Shown here: piece by piece, positions 25,311-32,911 of the stretch | How the letters are laid out: each line of letters begins with the position of its first letter | Position numbering within the stretch: the stretch's first letter is position 1 | NCBI GenBank assembly: GCA_965370415.1 | Contig: CBDUTJ010000029.1 | Coordinates: 1 to 35,792, forward strand | Origin: JACNIV01 sp965370415 | GTDB lineage: Bacteria; Cloacimonadota; Cloacimonadia; Cloacimonadales; TCS61 | Direction of reading: 5' to 3' | Length of the DNA: 35,792 bases | Notes under the pieces: generated by a model | What the model was told of the DNA's origin: nothing | Databases searched by the model: none | What the model saw: only the letters and a program-made list of their open reading frames with translations | Made by a program: the position numbers and the translations under genes

Positions 25311-27143
25311 GTGAAATATATGGAACACACTGATTATTTTGTAGATTTATCTTCTAAATTAATTCAAAATAATCTTGATAAAATATTAAGTAGCATCAGT
25401 AAATTATCAAAAGATGTCAGGAAAAATATCCATATAAAAAGTGGGAAAGCCTTTCAAGAATACTTTAAAACGGCCATAAACAGATATGTTGAAACTAAAA
25501 CAATCTTATATAGAGAGAAACCTGTTTATATCTATGATTTTTATATTAATGTTGAATTATCTGATAATAAAAATTTTACAATATTAACAAAAGATATTAA
25601 TCAAATTATACTAAATGGAAATAGGATTTTAATAACGGGAATTGCTGGCTGTGGAAAATCTACTCTACTCAAGCATTTATTTTTAAATACAATAGAAACC
25701 CAAAATTTTATACCAATATTTATAGAATTAAGATATATTAACGAATCTAAAGCAACTTTTATTGATTTCATTCTTAAAAGAATTGAAGAATTGAAATTTA
25801 ATTTAGAGAAAAAATATTTTGAAAAATTACTAGAGAGTGGTTATTTTATTTTTCTTTTTGATGGTTTTGATGAAATTAATCCTAAAAAAATTGATAAAGT
25901 TACAAATGAAATAATAAAATTGACAACCAAATATGAAAAGAACTATTATATTGTTTCTTCTAGACCGGATGAAAAATTTATATCTTGGGATAATTTTAAT
26001 GAGTTAAAAGTTTTGCCTTTTACAAAAGTAAAATCTCTCGAATTGATAAATAAATTGGATTATGATATTGATTTTAAAGAGAAATTTTATGATATTTTTA
26101 AAAAAGAATTATATAATAAACATCAATCTTTTCTTTCAAATCCATTACTTGTAACAATTATGATAATGACTTATGAAAGAAATTTGGATATCCCTGATAA
26201 AATGCATCTTTTTTATGAGCATGTTTTCGAAGTACTATATATAAGACATGAAGTAGTAAAAGGGATGTATAGAAGAAATATGTATGCTAATTTAGAAATT
26301 GATGATTTTAAAAATGTTTTATCAGCTTTTTGTATATTGAGCTATTTTAACAATCAAATTAATTTTACTGAAACTGAAGTTATAAAATACTTAAAAGACT
26401 CTAGAAAAATTACTCACATTCAATATAGTGAAAGGCAATTTTTTTATGATTTATTAAAATCTTTATGTTTGATAGTCCAAGATGGATTATTTTATACTTT
26501 CGCCCATAGGGCTTTCCAAGAATACTTTTCCGCCCTTTTTATAATCGATTCAAAACCAGAACAAAGAATTGAATTGATAAAAAAATTAGAACCAAAAATT
26601 AATCTGGACAATACTGCCAAAATTATTTTCGAAAAGAATCGGAAAATATTGGAAGATGAATATTTAATAGAAAGATTGAGATATATTAATAAGAAAACTA
26701 AATACAACGATACTGATAAGGAACAAAGTTTTACAAATTACATAAAATTGTGTTTTAATAATATTTTCATACAAGATAAGAGTATAGTTTTTGGATTGAA
26801 TCAAGGAATCTATTTGGAAATTACCAAATTTGTTTATAATAATTACAAACGAGTTTATAAAAATAAATCTCTTGAAAGACTTGAAGAAGAAGTTTTAAAG
26901 GAAAAAATGATAAATTTTAAAAAGGATTTTTTAATAAAATCAAAACTCACAATTAATGAATTATCAAAAATTAATTTATTAAATTCGCCCCTTATAAAAA
27001 ATAACAAACAATTATCAACAATATTAATTAGTTTCTTAAGAAGTAAGTTTTTCTTTTATGAATATTCAATGTTATGTTTAGAAATAATAGAGAATGAGAC
27101 AAGAAATCTCGAAAAATCAATAGATGATCTTCTGATTAAATAA
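25311..27143 (+). CDS. NACHT-domain NTPase (bacterial NLR-like STAND protein)
   Basis: A 610-residue STAND-class P-loop ATPase. The N-terminal ~100 residues are helical, with the segment YRYVETKTILYREKPVYIYD-like before the NTPase as in other bacterial NACHT proteins. Walker A is GIAGCGKST (110-118), Walker B is FLFDGFDEI (181-189) with the double acidic DGFDE of NACHT, the sensor is SSRPDE (216-221), and NPLLVTIMI (278-286) and FAHRAFQEYFSALF (397-410, winged-helix region) complete the module. The C-terminal ~200 residues have no visible repeats and are a presumed sensor. Bacterial NACHT proteins of this kind are known anti-phage proteins. No effector domain is fused. The start is GTG at 25311; an ATG at 25320 is an alternative, and neither has a good ribosome binding site, which suggests translation coupled to the preceding gene. 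Confidence 0.85.
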   Translation: MKYMEHTDYFVDLSSKLIQNNLDKILSSISKLSKDVRKNIHIKSGKAFQEYFKTAINRYVETKTILYREKPVYIYDFYINVELSDNKNFTILTKDINQIILNGNRILITGIAGCGKSTLLKHLFLNTIETQNFIPIFIELRYINESKATFIDFILKRIEELKFNLEKKYFEKLLESGYFIFLFDGFDEINPKKIDKVTNEIIKLTTKYEKNYYIVSSRPDEKFISWDNFNELKVLPFTKVKSLELINKLDYDIDFKEKFYDIFKKELYNKHQSFLSNPLLVTIMIMTYERNLDIPDKMHLFYEHVFEVLYIRHEVVKGMYRRNMYANLEIDDFKNVLSAFCILSYFNNQINFTETEVIKYLKDSRKITHIQYSERQFFYDLLKSLCLIVQDGLFYTFAHRAFQEYFSALFIIDSKPEQRIELIKKLEPKINLDNTAKIIFEKNRKILEDEYLIERLRYINKKTKYNDTDKEQSFTNYIKLCFNNIFIQDKSIVFGLNQGIYLEITKFVYNNYKRVYKNKSLERLEEEVLKEKMINFKKDFLIKSKLTINELSKINLLNSPLIKNNKQLSTILISFLRSKFFFYEYSMLCLEIIENETRNLEKSIDDLLIK

Positions 27144-27591
27144 TTTCTGTCTTTAAATAATTGTTATATAAATAGTTACATATCATTTTAGCAACAAGAA
27201 TTTGTTTATTATACTAAAAAATTAAATATCCGAGGTTAAATTAAGCTAGATGTAGAAGTTCTAAAAGACGTAATAGTTAGCAGAATTGAAGTTATTGTAT
27301 CTGTTTAAAAGGTTCTGATGACCTAGTATGTGACTTCAATTAAAGCTGTAAGAAATTGGGTTTTCCAATCTGTAAAAGTAAATAATAAGCTTATTGATTG
27401 CGGATTGCTTTTCAGATCAATTTTCGATTGGAATAGTCAATAATCAATATTGAAGATTAATGACTTATTGATTTTCAATTAACCATTTTTTTTATTTTCA
27501 AATTAAGACATACAATCAATCTTTTTTATTTGACAGAATAATCTGAGATAGAAGTTTGTAAAAAATTTTTAATAAATTAAGGAGTACAATT
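27144..27591. other. 448-bp gap after the NACHT gene
   Basis: No intact gene is present. At 27243-27275 one frame reads KLDVEVLKDVI, and at 27344-27367 another frame reads SCKKLGFP. These resemble the end of OrfA and the start of OrfB of an IS3-family transposase, so the gap may hold a decayed insertion sequence. The evidence is short and could be chance. The last 65 bp are the gcvPA promoter and ribosome binding site. Confidence 0.35.
27528..27579 (+). promoter_or_regulatory. gcvPA promoter region / right flanking direct repeat
   Basis: ATTTGACAGAATAATC (27528-27543), then TAGAAGTTTG (27549-27558). The layout TTTG-N-TTTG is reminiscent of Bacteroidota-type promoters (TTTG and TAnnTTTG), although the spacing is not exact. 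AAGGAG (27579-27584) and the gcvPA ATG (27592) follow. It is repeated at 24319-24370 on the far side of the SorC/NACHT pair. Confidence 0.5.
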
Positions 27592-28932
27592 ATGCCTTTT
27601 ATTTCCAATACAGATAAGGAAAGAAAAGAGATGCTGGCAGCTATCGGTGTAGAAAAATTTGAAGATCTTCTGGTTAATATCCCCAAAAAATTCCTGCTGA
27701 AAGACGACTGCTGTTTAGATGAGTCGTATTCCGAACTGGAAATTACACGTAAAATATCTAAACTGGCAGCTAAGAATATTTCTACTGGTTACGCAAACTC
27801 ATTTCTGGGCGGTGGAATTTATGATCATTTTATCCCGGCAGCAGTAGACCACATCATTTTGCGACCTGAATTTCATTCTGCATATACTCCTTACCAGGCA
27901 GAAGTAAGTCAAGGAACTTTGCAGTATATCTATGAATATCAAACGATGATCTGCGAACTTACCGGAATGGATATTTCCAATGCAGGAATGTATGACGGAG
28001 CATCTGCTGCTGCTGAATCCATCCTGATGGCAGCTCGAAAAACTAAGAATTTTAAAGCTATTATTGCTGGAACGCTTAATCCTAATTATCTGGAAGTAAT
28101 AAAATCTTACACGGAAGGCGTGGGAATCGAGCTTATTCTTATTCCTGCCAAAAACGGACTGGTTGACCTGAATGCATTAAAAGAAGCAATTGATGACAAC
28201 ACCGCCTGTGTTCTGTTACAAACGCCAAACTTCTTCGGAAATATAGAAGATGCTTTTGCAGTTGAGGAAATAACTCATTCTTCCAAGAAAACTCTTTTCA
28301 TAGCCTGCGTTGATCCGATATCTTTGGCTGTGATGAATTCACCTTCCGAATATAAAGCAGATATTGTGGTAGGCGAAGGACAGGCACTTGGTAATGCACA
28401 GAACTTTGGTGGTCCGCTTTTCGGTTTCCTGGCTTCGAACATCACGCTCGGGAGGAGTATGCCCGGCAGAATCGTGGGAGCAAGTCTGGATGCTGATGGG
28501 AAAAGAGCTTATTGCTTAACTTTGCAGGCTCGAGAGCAACACATACGCAGGGCGAAAGCAACTTCCAATATATGTTCTAATGAAGCTTTATGCAATCTGG
28601 CAGCAACGGTTTATATGACATTAATGGGAAAAGAAGGATTGAAAGAAGTTGCTGTGCAGAGCACAACAAAAGCGCATTATCTGGCAGATGAAATAAACAA
28701 ACTCGATGGTTTTTCTCTGGCTTTTGATGCTCCGTACTTCAAAGAATTTGCACTGAAAACTCCTATTCGGGCAGAAGAGATAATTTCCAGACTGAAAGGA
28801 AAAAATATTTTCCCGGGAATCAATCTGAAACAATTCGGATATGAAAATATGCTGCTAATTTCAGTAACAGAGAAAAAGAGGAAAGAAAACTTCGATCAAT
28901 TTGTTAGAGAATTAAAGGAATTTACTTATTAA
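27592..28932 (+). CDS. gcvPA: Glycine dehydrogenase (decarboxylating) subunit 1
   Basis: This is the N-terminal half of the P-protein of the glycine cleavage system, which decarboxylates glycine and passes the aminomethyl group to lipoylated GcvH. The 446 residues match the split GcvPA. MPFISNTDKERKEML opens it, FLGGGIYDHFIPAAVDHI and YTPYQAEVSQGTLQYIYEYQ follow at about 75-130, then YDGASAAAES. The PLP-binding lysine is in the other subunit, as expected. AAGGAG eight bases upstream of the ATG. It pairs with gcvPB, but a DUF559 gene has come between them. gcvT and gcvH are not in the window. Confidence 0.95.
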   Translation: MPFISNTDKERKEMLAAIGVEKFEDLLVNIPKKFLLKDDCCLDESYSELEITRKISKLAAKNISTGYANSFLGGGIYDHFIPAAVDHIILRPEFHSAYTPYQAEVSQGTLQYIYEYQTMICELTGMDISNAGMYDGASAAAESILMAARKTKNFKAIIAGTLNPNYLEVIKSYTEGVGIELILIPAKNGLVDLNALKEAIDDNTACVLLQTPNFFGNIEDAFAVEEITHSSKKTLFIACVDPISLAVMNSPSEYKADIVVGEGQALGNAQNFGGPLFGFLASNITLGRSMPGRIVGASLDADGKRAYCLTLQAREQHIRRAKATSNICSNEALCNLAATVYMTLMGKEGLKEVAVQSTTKAHYLADEINKLDGFSLAFDAPYFKEFALKTPIRAEEIISRLKGKNIFPGINLKQFGYENMLLISVTEKKRKENFDQFVRELKEFTY

Positions 28933-28944
28933 TTCCGTTTTCAC

Positions 28945-28978
28945 TCCCCTGAGAAGGGGAGATTAAGAGGGGTTTTTT
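28945..28978. repeat. Left terminal inverted repeat of the DUF559 unit
   Basis: TCCCCTGAGAAGGGGA, then GATTAAGAGGGGTTTTTT. Read against the reverse complement of 29352-29385 it aligns along its whole length (TCCCCT-GA-AAGGGG...AGGGG(G)TT), with small gaps. Each repeat also contains its own CCCCT/AGGGG hairpin. The GAGGGG at its inner end doubles as ribosome binding site for the DUF559 gene. Confidence 0.65.
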
Positions 28979-28981
28979 GAA

Positions 28982-29356
28982 TTGAAATATAATCCTTATA
29001 ACACAAATTTGAGAAATTATGCTCAAAAAAACAGGAAAGAGATGAATGCTCCTGAAGCGAATTTGTGGTATAATATTTTAAGGAACAGAGAATTATTGAA
29101 CTATAAATTTCTCAGACAAAAACCGATTCTGAATTATATTTTAGACTTTTATTGTTCAAAACTCTTGTTTGGAATTGAAATAGATGGTGAAAGTCATAAT
29201 GAGCAAACAAATTATGATAAACAAAGAAGTGAAAATCTAAATAAAATAAGTATAAAAATCATAAGATATTCAAACTATGACGTTATGAATAATTTCGATG
29301 GGGTTTATTTCGATCTGATAAAACAAATAAAAATTCGAGAGAAAGAATTAGAATAA
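28982..29356 (+). CDS. DUF559-family (Vsr-like) putative endonuclease
   Basis: A 124-residue protein of the DUF559 family, a PD-(D/E)xK fold related to very-short-patch-repair endonucleases. Landmarks: LRNYAQKNRKEMNAPEANLWY (11-31), LLNYKFLRQKPILNYILDFYC (about 38-58) with the Asp, FGIEIDGESHNEQ (about 65-77) with the E-x-D/G-H core, and IIRYSNYDVM. It starts at a TTG with GAGGGG nine bases upstream. It lies between gcvPA and gcvPB and is enclosed by imperfect inverted repeats; the right repeat overlaps its stop. It probably cuts or nicks DNA. It may be the agent, or passenger, of a small mobile unit. Confidence 0.8.
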   Translation: MKYNPYNTNLRNYAQKNRKEMNAPEANLWYNILRNRELLNYKFLRQKPILNYILDFYCSKLLFGIEIDGESHNEQTNYDKQRSENLNKISIKIIRYSNYDVMNNFDGVYFDLIKQIKIREKELE

Positions 29357-29385
29357 CCCCCTTTTGTTCCCCCTTATCAAGGGGA
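29352..29385. repeat. Right terminal inverted repeat of the DUF559 unit
   Basis: AATAACCCCCTTTTGTTCC, then CCCTTATCAAGGGGA. It is the inverted partner of 28945-28978. The gene's stop codon (29354-29356) lies inside it. Its outer part has a CCCCTT/AAGGGG hairpin. The gcvPB ribosome binding site follows after about 10 bp, so gcvPB expression is kept. Confidence 0.65.
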
Positions 29386-29406
29386 TTATATGGAAAAGGA
29401 GAAATA

Positions 29407-30858
29407 ATGGCTAAAACAATATTTGAAAAACATTCAGAAGGCAGAAAAGGTTACACACTTCCTGCCAATGACGTGGAAATCTCTTTTAACAAATGCATTC
29501 CTGAAAAATTCCAGAGAAAAGAAGAAGTTATACTTCCTGAAGTAAGCGAACTCGATGTTATGCGTCATTTTCTTGAGTTAAGCCATATGAACCACTGCAT
29601 TGAGAAGGGTTTTTATCCGCTTGGTTCCTGCACAATGAAATATAATCCCAAAATAAATGAAACTCTGGTTCGCAACGATGGTTTCAATAATCTGCATCCA
29701 TTCCAGGATGAAGACACTGTTCAAGGTGCTTTGGAAATTCTATATGAACTTCAGAAAGATCTGGCAGAAATATCCGGATTTTCAAACGTAACTTTGCAGC
29801 CAGTTGCAGGTGCTCACGGTGAATTTACCGGTCTTAAAGTTATGAAAGCATATCATTACCATAAGGGGAATTCCCACAAGAAGAAGATCATTCTTCCAGA
29901 TTCTGCTCACGGCACAAATCCTGCCAGTGTAACTTTGGTGGGATACGAAATGGTAGAGATCAAATCCAATGAAAAAGGATTAGTCGATATTGAAGACCTG
30001 AAAGCCCATGTAACCGACGAGACAGCAGGTTTTATGCTTACAAATCCAAACACTCTCGGCCTATTTGAATCTCAGGTTGAGCAAATTGCAGAGATAATTC
30101 ACAGTGTGGACGGCTTGATGTATATGGATGGAGCAAATTTCAACGCTATTATGGGACTCGTGAAACCCGGTGAAAATGGGTTTGACATCATGCATTTCAA
30201 TCTTCATAAAACTTTCGCTACTCCTCATGGCGGCGGCGGTCCGGGTGCAGGTCCAATCGGCGTTCGTGAAGATCTAATTAAATTCTTACCTGCTCCTTTA
30301 ATTGGAAAGAAAGATGATAAATATTTCCTCGATTACACACATGAAAAAACATCATTTGGAAAGGTTCATTCTTTCTTCGGCAATTTCGCAGTGAATGTTA
30401 AAGCGTACATTTATCTAAAAATGCTGGGTCCAAAAGGTTTAAGGCGGGTTGCTGAAAATGCAGTTATTAATGCAAATTATATCCAGAAGAAGCTGGAAAA
30501 ATATTATGATATTCCTTTCAAAGATTCATTCTGCATGCACGAATTCGTAGCCAGTGGAAATTGGCAAAAAGAAAAGCATGGCATCAAAACACTGGATATT
30601 GCCAAACGAATATTAGATAAAGGATTCCACGCACCCACGATCTACTTTCCACTTATTGTGCACGAAGCTATGATGATAGAACCCACAGAAACCGAGAGCA
30701 AGGAAACATTGGATGAATTCATAAACGCTATGATCGAGATCGCAAAAGAATGCGAAGAAAACCCTGAACTATTAAAAAATGCACCGCTTAATACACCTGT
30801 GAAACGAGTTGATGACACTCTTGCTGTCAGGCAGTTGAACGTAAAGTTCGAGTGGTAG
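29407..30858 (+). CDS. gcvPB: Glycine dehydrogenase (decarboxylating) subunit 2
   Basis: This is the C-terminal, PLP-carrying half of the split P-protein. The 483 residues have the expected GcvPB length. FYPLGSCTMKYNPK (about 66-79) and LQPVAGAHGEFTGL are family segments. NLHKTFATPHGGGGPGAGP (265-283) holds the PLP Schiff-base lysine and the glycine-rich loop. AAAGGAG six bases upstream of the ATG. It forms a complex with GcvPA in the cytosol. A strong terminator follows, so the operon ends here. Confidence 0.96.
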   Translation: MAKTIFEKHSEGRKGYTLPANDVEISFNKCIPEKFQRKEEVILPEVSELDVMRHFLELSHMNHCIEKGFYPLGSCTMKYNPKINETLVRNDGFNNLHPFQDEDTVQGALEILYELQKDLAEISGFSNVTLQPVAGAHGEFTGLKVMKAYHYHKGNSHKKKIILPDSAHGTNPASVTLVGYEMVEIKSNEKGLVDIEDLKAHVTDETAGFMLTNPNTLGLFESQVEQIAEIIHSVDGLMYMDGANFNAIMGLVKPGENGFDIMHFNLHKTFATPHGGGGPGAGPIGVREDLIKFLPAPLIGKKDDKYFLDYTHEKTSFGKVHSFFGNFAVNVKAYIYLKMLGPKGLRRVAENAVINANYIQKKLEKYYDIPFKDSFCMHEFVASGNWQKEKHGIKTLDIAKRILDKGFHAPTIYFPLIVHEAMMIEPTETESKETLDEFINAMIEIAKECEENPELLKNAPLNTPVKRVDDTLAVRQLNVKFEW

Positions 30859-30918
30859 AGAAATAAGAATTTAGCAACTAACTATCACTAACCAAAAACG
30901 AACAAAAGAAAATATGTA

Positions 30919-30947
30919 GGGACGGATCGTTGATCTGTCCTTTTTTT
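30919..30947 (+). terminator. Rho-independent terminator of the gcv operon
   Basis: GGACGGATC (30920-30928), loop GTT, GATCTGTCC (30932-30940), then seven T residues. The stem has 9 pairs with one G-T. It starts about 60 bp after the gcvPB stop, and is the clearest intrinsic terminator in the window. Confidence 0.8.
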
Positions 30948-31042
30948 GTTTATTTTTTAATCAATTATAGAAAATGGAATTGACAAGATGATACCACTTC
31001 TGTCATATATTGCGATATAAGGTCAGCTAGAAATGTTGTGAG

Positions 31043-32371
31043 GTGAAATTGGAAATTTTAAATGATAGAGAATTAGCTATTTCTATTTGGTTATTGATAA
31101 TTATAATTTATATGGCTTTTTCACCTAAGACGACGAAAATTCGAACATCAATAAAAAAATTAATAAATTGCTTTTTTTCACCAAAGATTTTTAGCATTTA
31201 TGTTTATATGTTTATTTACATTACAATATTAATCTGGGGACTTTACTACATTGGAATTTGGGAAATGCATCAATTAAAAAATACCATTATTTGGACCATT
31301 TCGGTAGGAACATTATCCATTTATAAGATAAATTCGATTAAAAAGGAACCCAAATTTATTAAAAACCTTATTCTCGATAACCTTAAACTTATTGCTGTTG
31401 TGGAATTTATTGTATCTTTTTATGCTTTTAGTTTTCTTATTGAATTTTTATTAGTTCCTATTTATGTTTTGATCGGTGGAATGTTAGCTATTTCGTATAA
31501 TGATAAGAAATTTAAAATTTTAGAAAACATTCTAAATCTTATTATAATCTTAATTGGATCAATCACAATCATTTATAGTATTTATATGTGTATTACATGT
31601 TTCAGTGAATTTGCAAATTTGAAAACAATTCACGATTTTATTATACCTCCAATACTATCTTTATTTTACATACCATTCATTTGTGTTTTGATTGTTCTAT
31701 TTTCTTATGAGTTAGCTTTTATAAGGATCAAACATTTCATAAAAAATCCAGAAGTTCAAAAATATGCAAAAGTATATTCAATAGTGAAATTCAATTTTAG
31801 AATAAGAATACTAGAACGATGGGTCTTTTTCATGCAGATGCATAATACAGCCTCGAAAGAAGACGTAAGAAATACTGTAAAACAAATTTTAAAGATGGTT
31901 TCTATAGAAAAGAGTCCCCCTGACATACCATTAAAAGATGGATGGTCTCCTTACATTGCTAAAGATTTTCTAATTAGTGAGGGCTTAAAAACTAGTTATT
32001 ATCAACCTACATTACAGGCAGAATGGATTGCCTCTTCACCCATGATTCAAACCGATGATAGTATTTTCTCAAATAGTATTTCTTACCATATTGAGGGAGA
32101 TATATTTGCTACTAAAACTTTAAAAATTATCTTAGATGTGTTTCATTATGAATCTGTTTTTCTAGCTCATAGTAAACTGTATGTGTGTGCAAAAAAACTT
32201 TTTAACTCCGCCTTAAACATTGATATTCCAAATGATATAAAACATGCAATATTAGAAGGTGTAAATAATTCTTTTCAATTCGGTATTTATAAGGTAGATG
32301 TTCAAAAAAATACATGGGGAGATAGCAATAATAAGAATTATAGCATTGAGTTTATTCTTACTAAAAATTAG
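31043..32371 (+). CDS. Uncharacterised multi-pass membrane protein
   Basis: I do not recognise this 442-residue protein. Residues 1-235 hold about six or seven hydrophobic segments (for example ISIWLLIIIIYMAF at 13-26, IYVYMFIYITILIWGLYYIG near 50-70, LIIILIGSITIIYSIYM and LFYIPFICVLIVLFSYELAF). The remaining ~200 residues are soluble, with FRIRILERWVFFMQMHN and later a possible beta-rich end. No known motif for transport, signalling or catalysis was seen. The start is GTG at 31043, or TTG at 31049; AGG lies just before. It is a solo gene between the gcv terminator and a decayed gene, is very AT-rich, and is probably acquired. A TTGACA at 30980 may be its promoter. Confidence 0.65.
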   Translation: MKLEILNDRELAISIWLLIIIIYMAFSPKTTKIRTSIKKLINCFFSPKIFSIYVYMFIYITILIWGLYYIGIWEMHQLKNTIIWTISVGTLSIYKINSIKKEPKFIKNLILDNLKLIAVVEFIVSFYAFSFLIEFLLVPIYVLIGGMLAISYNDKKFKILENILNLIIILIGSITIIYSIYMCITCFSEFANLKTIHDFIIPPILSLFYIPFICVLIVLFSYELAFIRIKHFIKNPEVQKYAKVYSIVKFNFRIRILERWVFFMQMHNTASKEDVRNTVKQILKMVSIEKSPPDIPLKDGWSPYIAKDFLISEGLKTSYYQPTLQAEWIASSPMIQTDDSIFSNSISYHIEGDIFATKTLKIILDVFHYESVFLAHSKLYVCAKKLFNSALNIDIPNDIKHAILEGVNNSFQFGIYKVDVQKNTWGDSNNKNYSIEFILTKN

Positions 32372-32491
32372 AATTACCCCATTATCTATTCAACCATTTT
32401 CTTATGTAATTTCTTTCACAAAATAATGAATTACTTTACAAAAAATATCACAAAAATAAGTTAGTTTAAGAATTAATGGGAAAATAAAAAA

Positions 32492-32715
32492 ATGTATTAT
32501 CGTCAAAAAATTCAATTATCTTTAATTGAATTTTGTGGAAGAAAGTTAAGTAATACAAGATTAGAAAAATTACTTTTTCTTTATTCAAAAAAAAAAATAA
32601 TTACTATGATTTTTTCCCCTTCAAATATGGTTGTTTTAGCTTACAAAGTTATCATGATAAACGGATTTTGATGAAAAAAGGATTTTTAGAAGATTCTGAA
32701 AATAATTTCATTTGA
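32492..32715 (+). pseudogene. Frameshifted, truncated SocA/DUF4065-like gene
   Basis: An ATG at 32492 opens MYYRQKIQLSLIEFCGRKLSNTRLEKLLFLYSKK. A run of eleven A residues follows (32587-32597). After it a different frame continues with NNYYDFFPFKYGCFSLQSY and DKRILMKKGFLED, then stops at 32713. One extra A would join the two frames. The LxKLLFL...YDFxPYKYGxFS pattern is that of SocA/DUF4065-like (Panacea) proteins, which include antitoxins and phage-related proteins. It is far shorter than a complete protein, so a truncated pseudogene is most likely. Polymerase slippage on A11, programmed frameshifting or a sequencing error are alternatives. The gap 32372-32779 holds nothing else I can support. 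Confidence 0.55.
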
Positions 32716-32779
32716 CTTTAATTTTGTCTTTTCTCAATTTCGTAAAAGAATTTAAATATAAATTTTAGGGATAGTTCTG

Positions 32780-32911
32780 ATGAAAAAAATAATTAAAGTA
32801 TCATTACATCTCATACTTGCAGGGATTGTTTCGGTCATCTCTTTTATAGGCTTCAAGAAAGCTGTGGAAGCTTTGAATGAGAAGATAGAGAAAGAGAATA
32901 AGGTAATCTAA
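32780..32911 (+). CDS. 43-residue single-pass membrane peptide
   Basis: MKKIIKVSLHLILAGIVSVI, then SFIGFKKAVEALNEKIEKENKVI. One hydrophobic segment (about residues 7-24) is flanked by a positive N-terminus and an amphipathic, charged tail. AGGGA lies eight bases before the ATG. Its TAA overlaps the next gene's ATG (TAATG at 32909-32913), which is strong evidence for coupled translation and argues that the small frame is real. The role is unknown. It could anchor the MBL-fold hydrolase to the membrane or serve as a leader for its translation. Confidence 0.6.
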   Translation: MKKIIKVSLHLILAGIVSVISFIGFKKAVEALNEKIEKENKVI

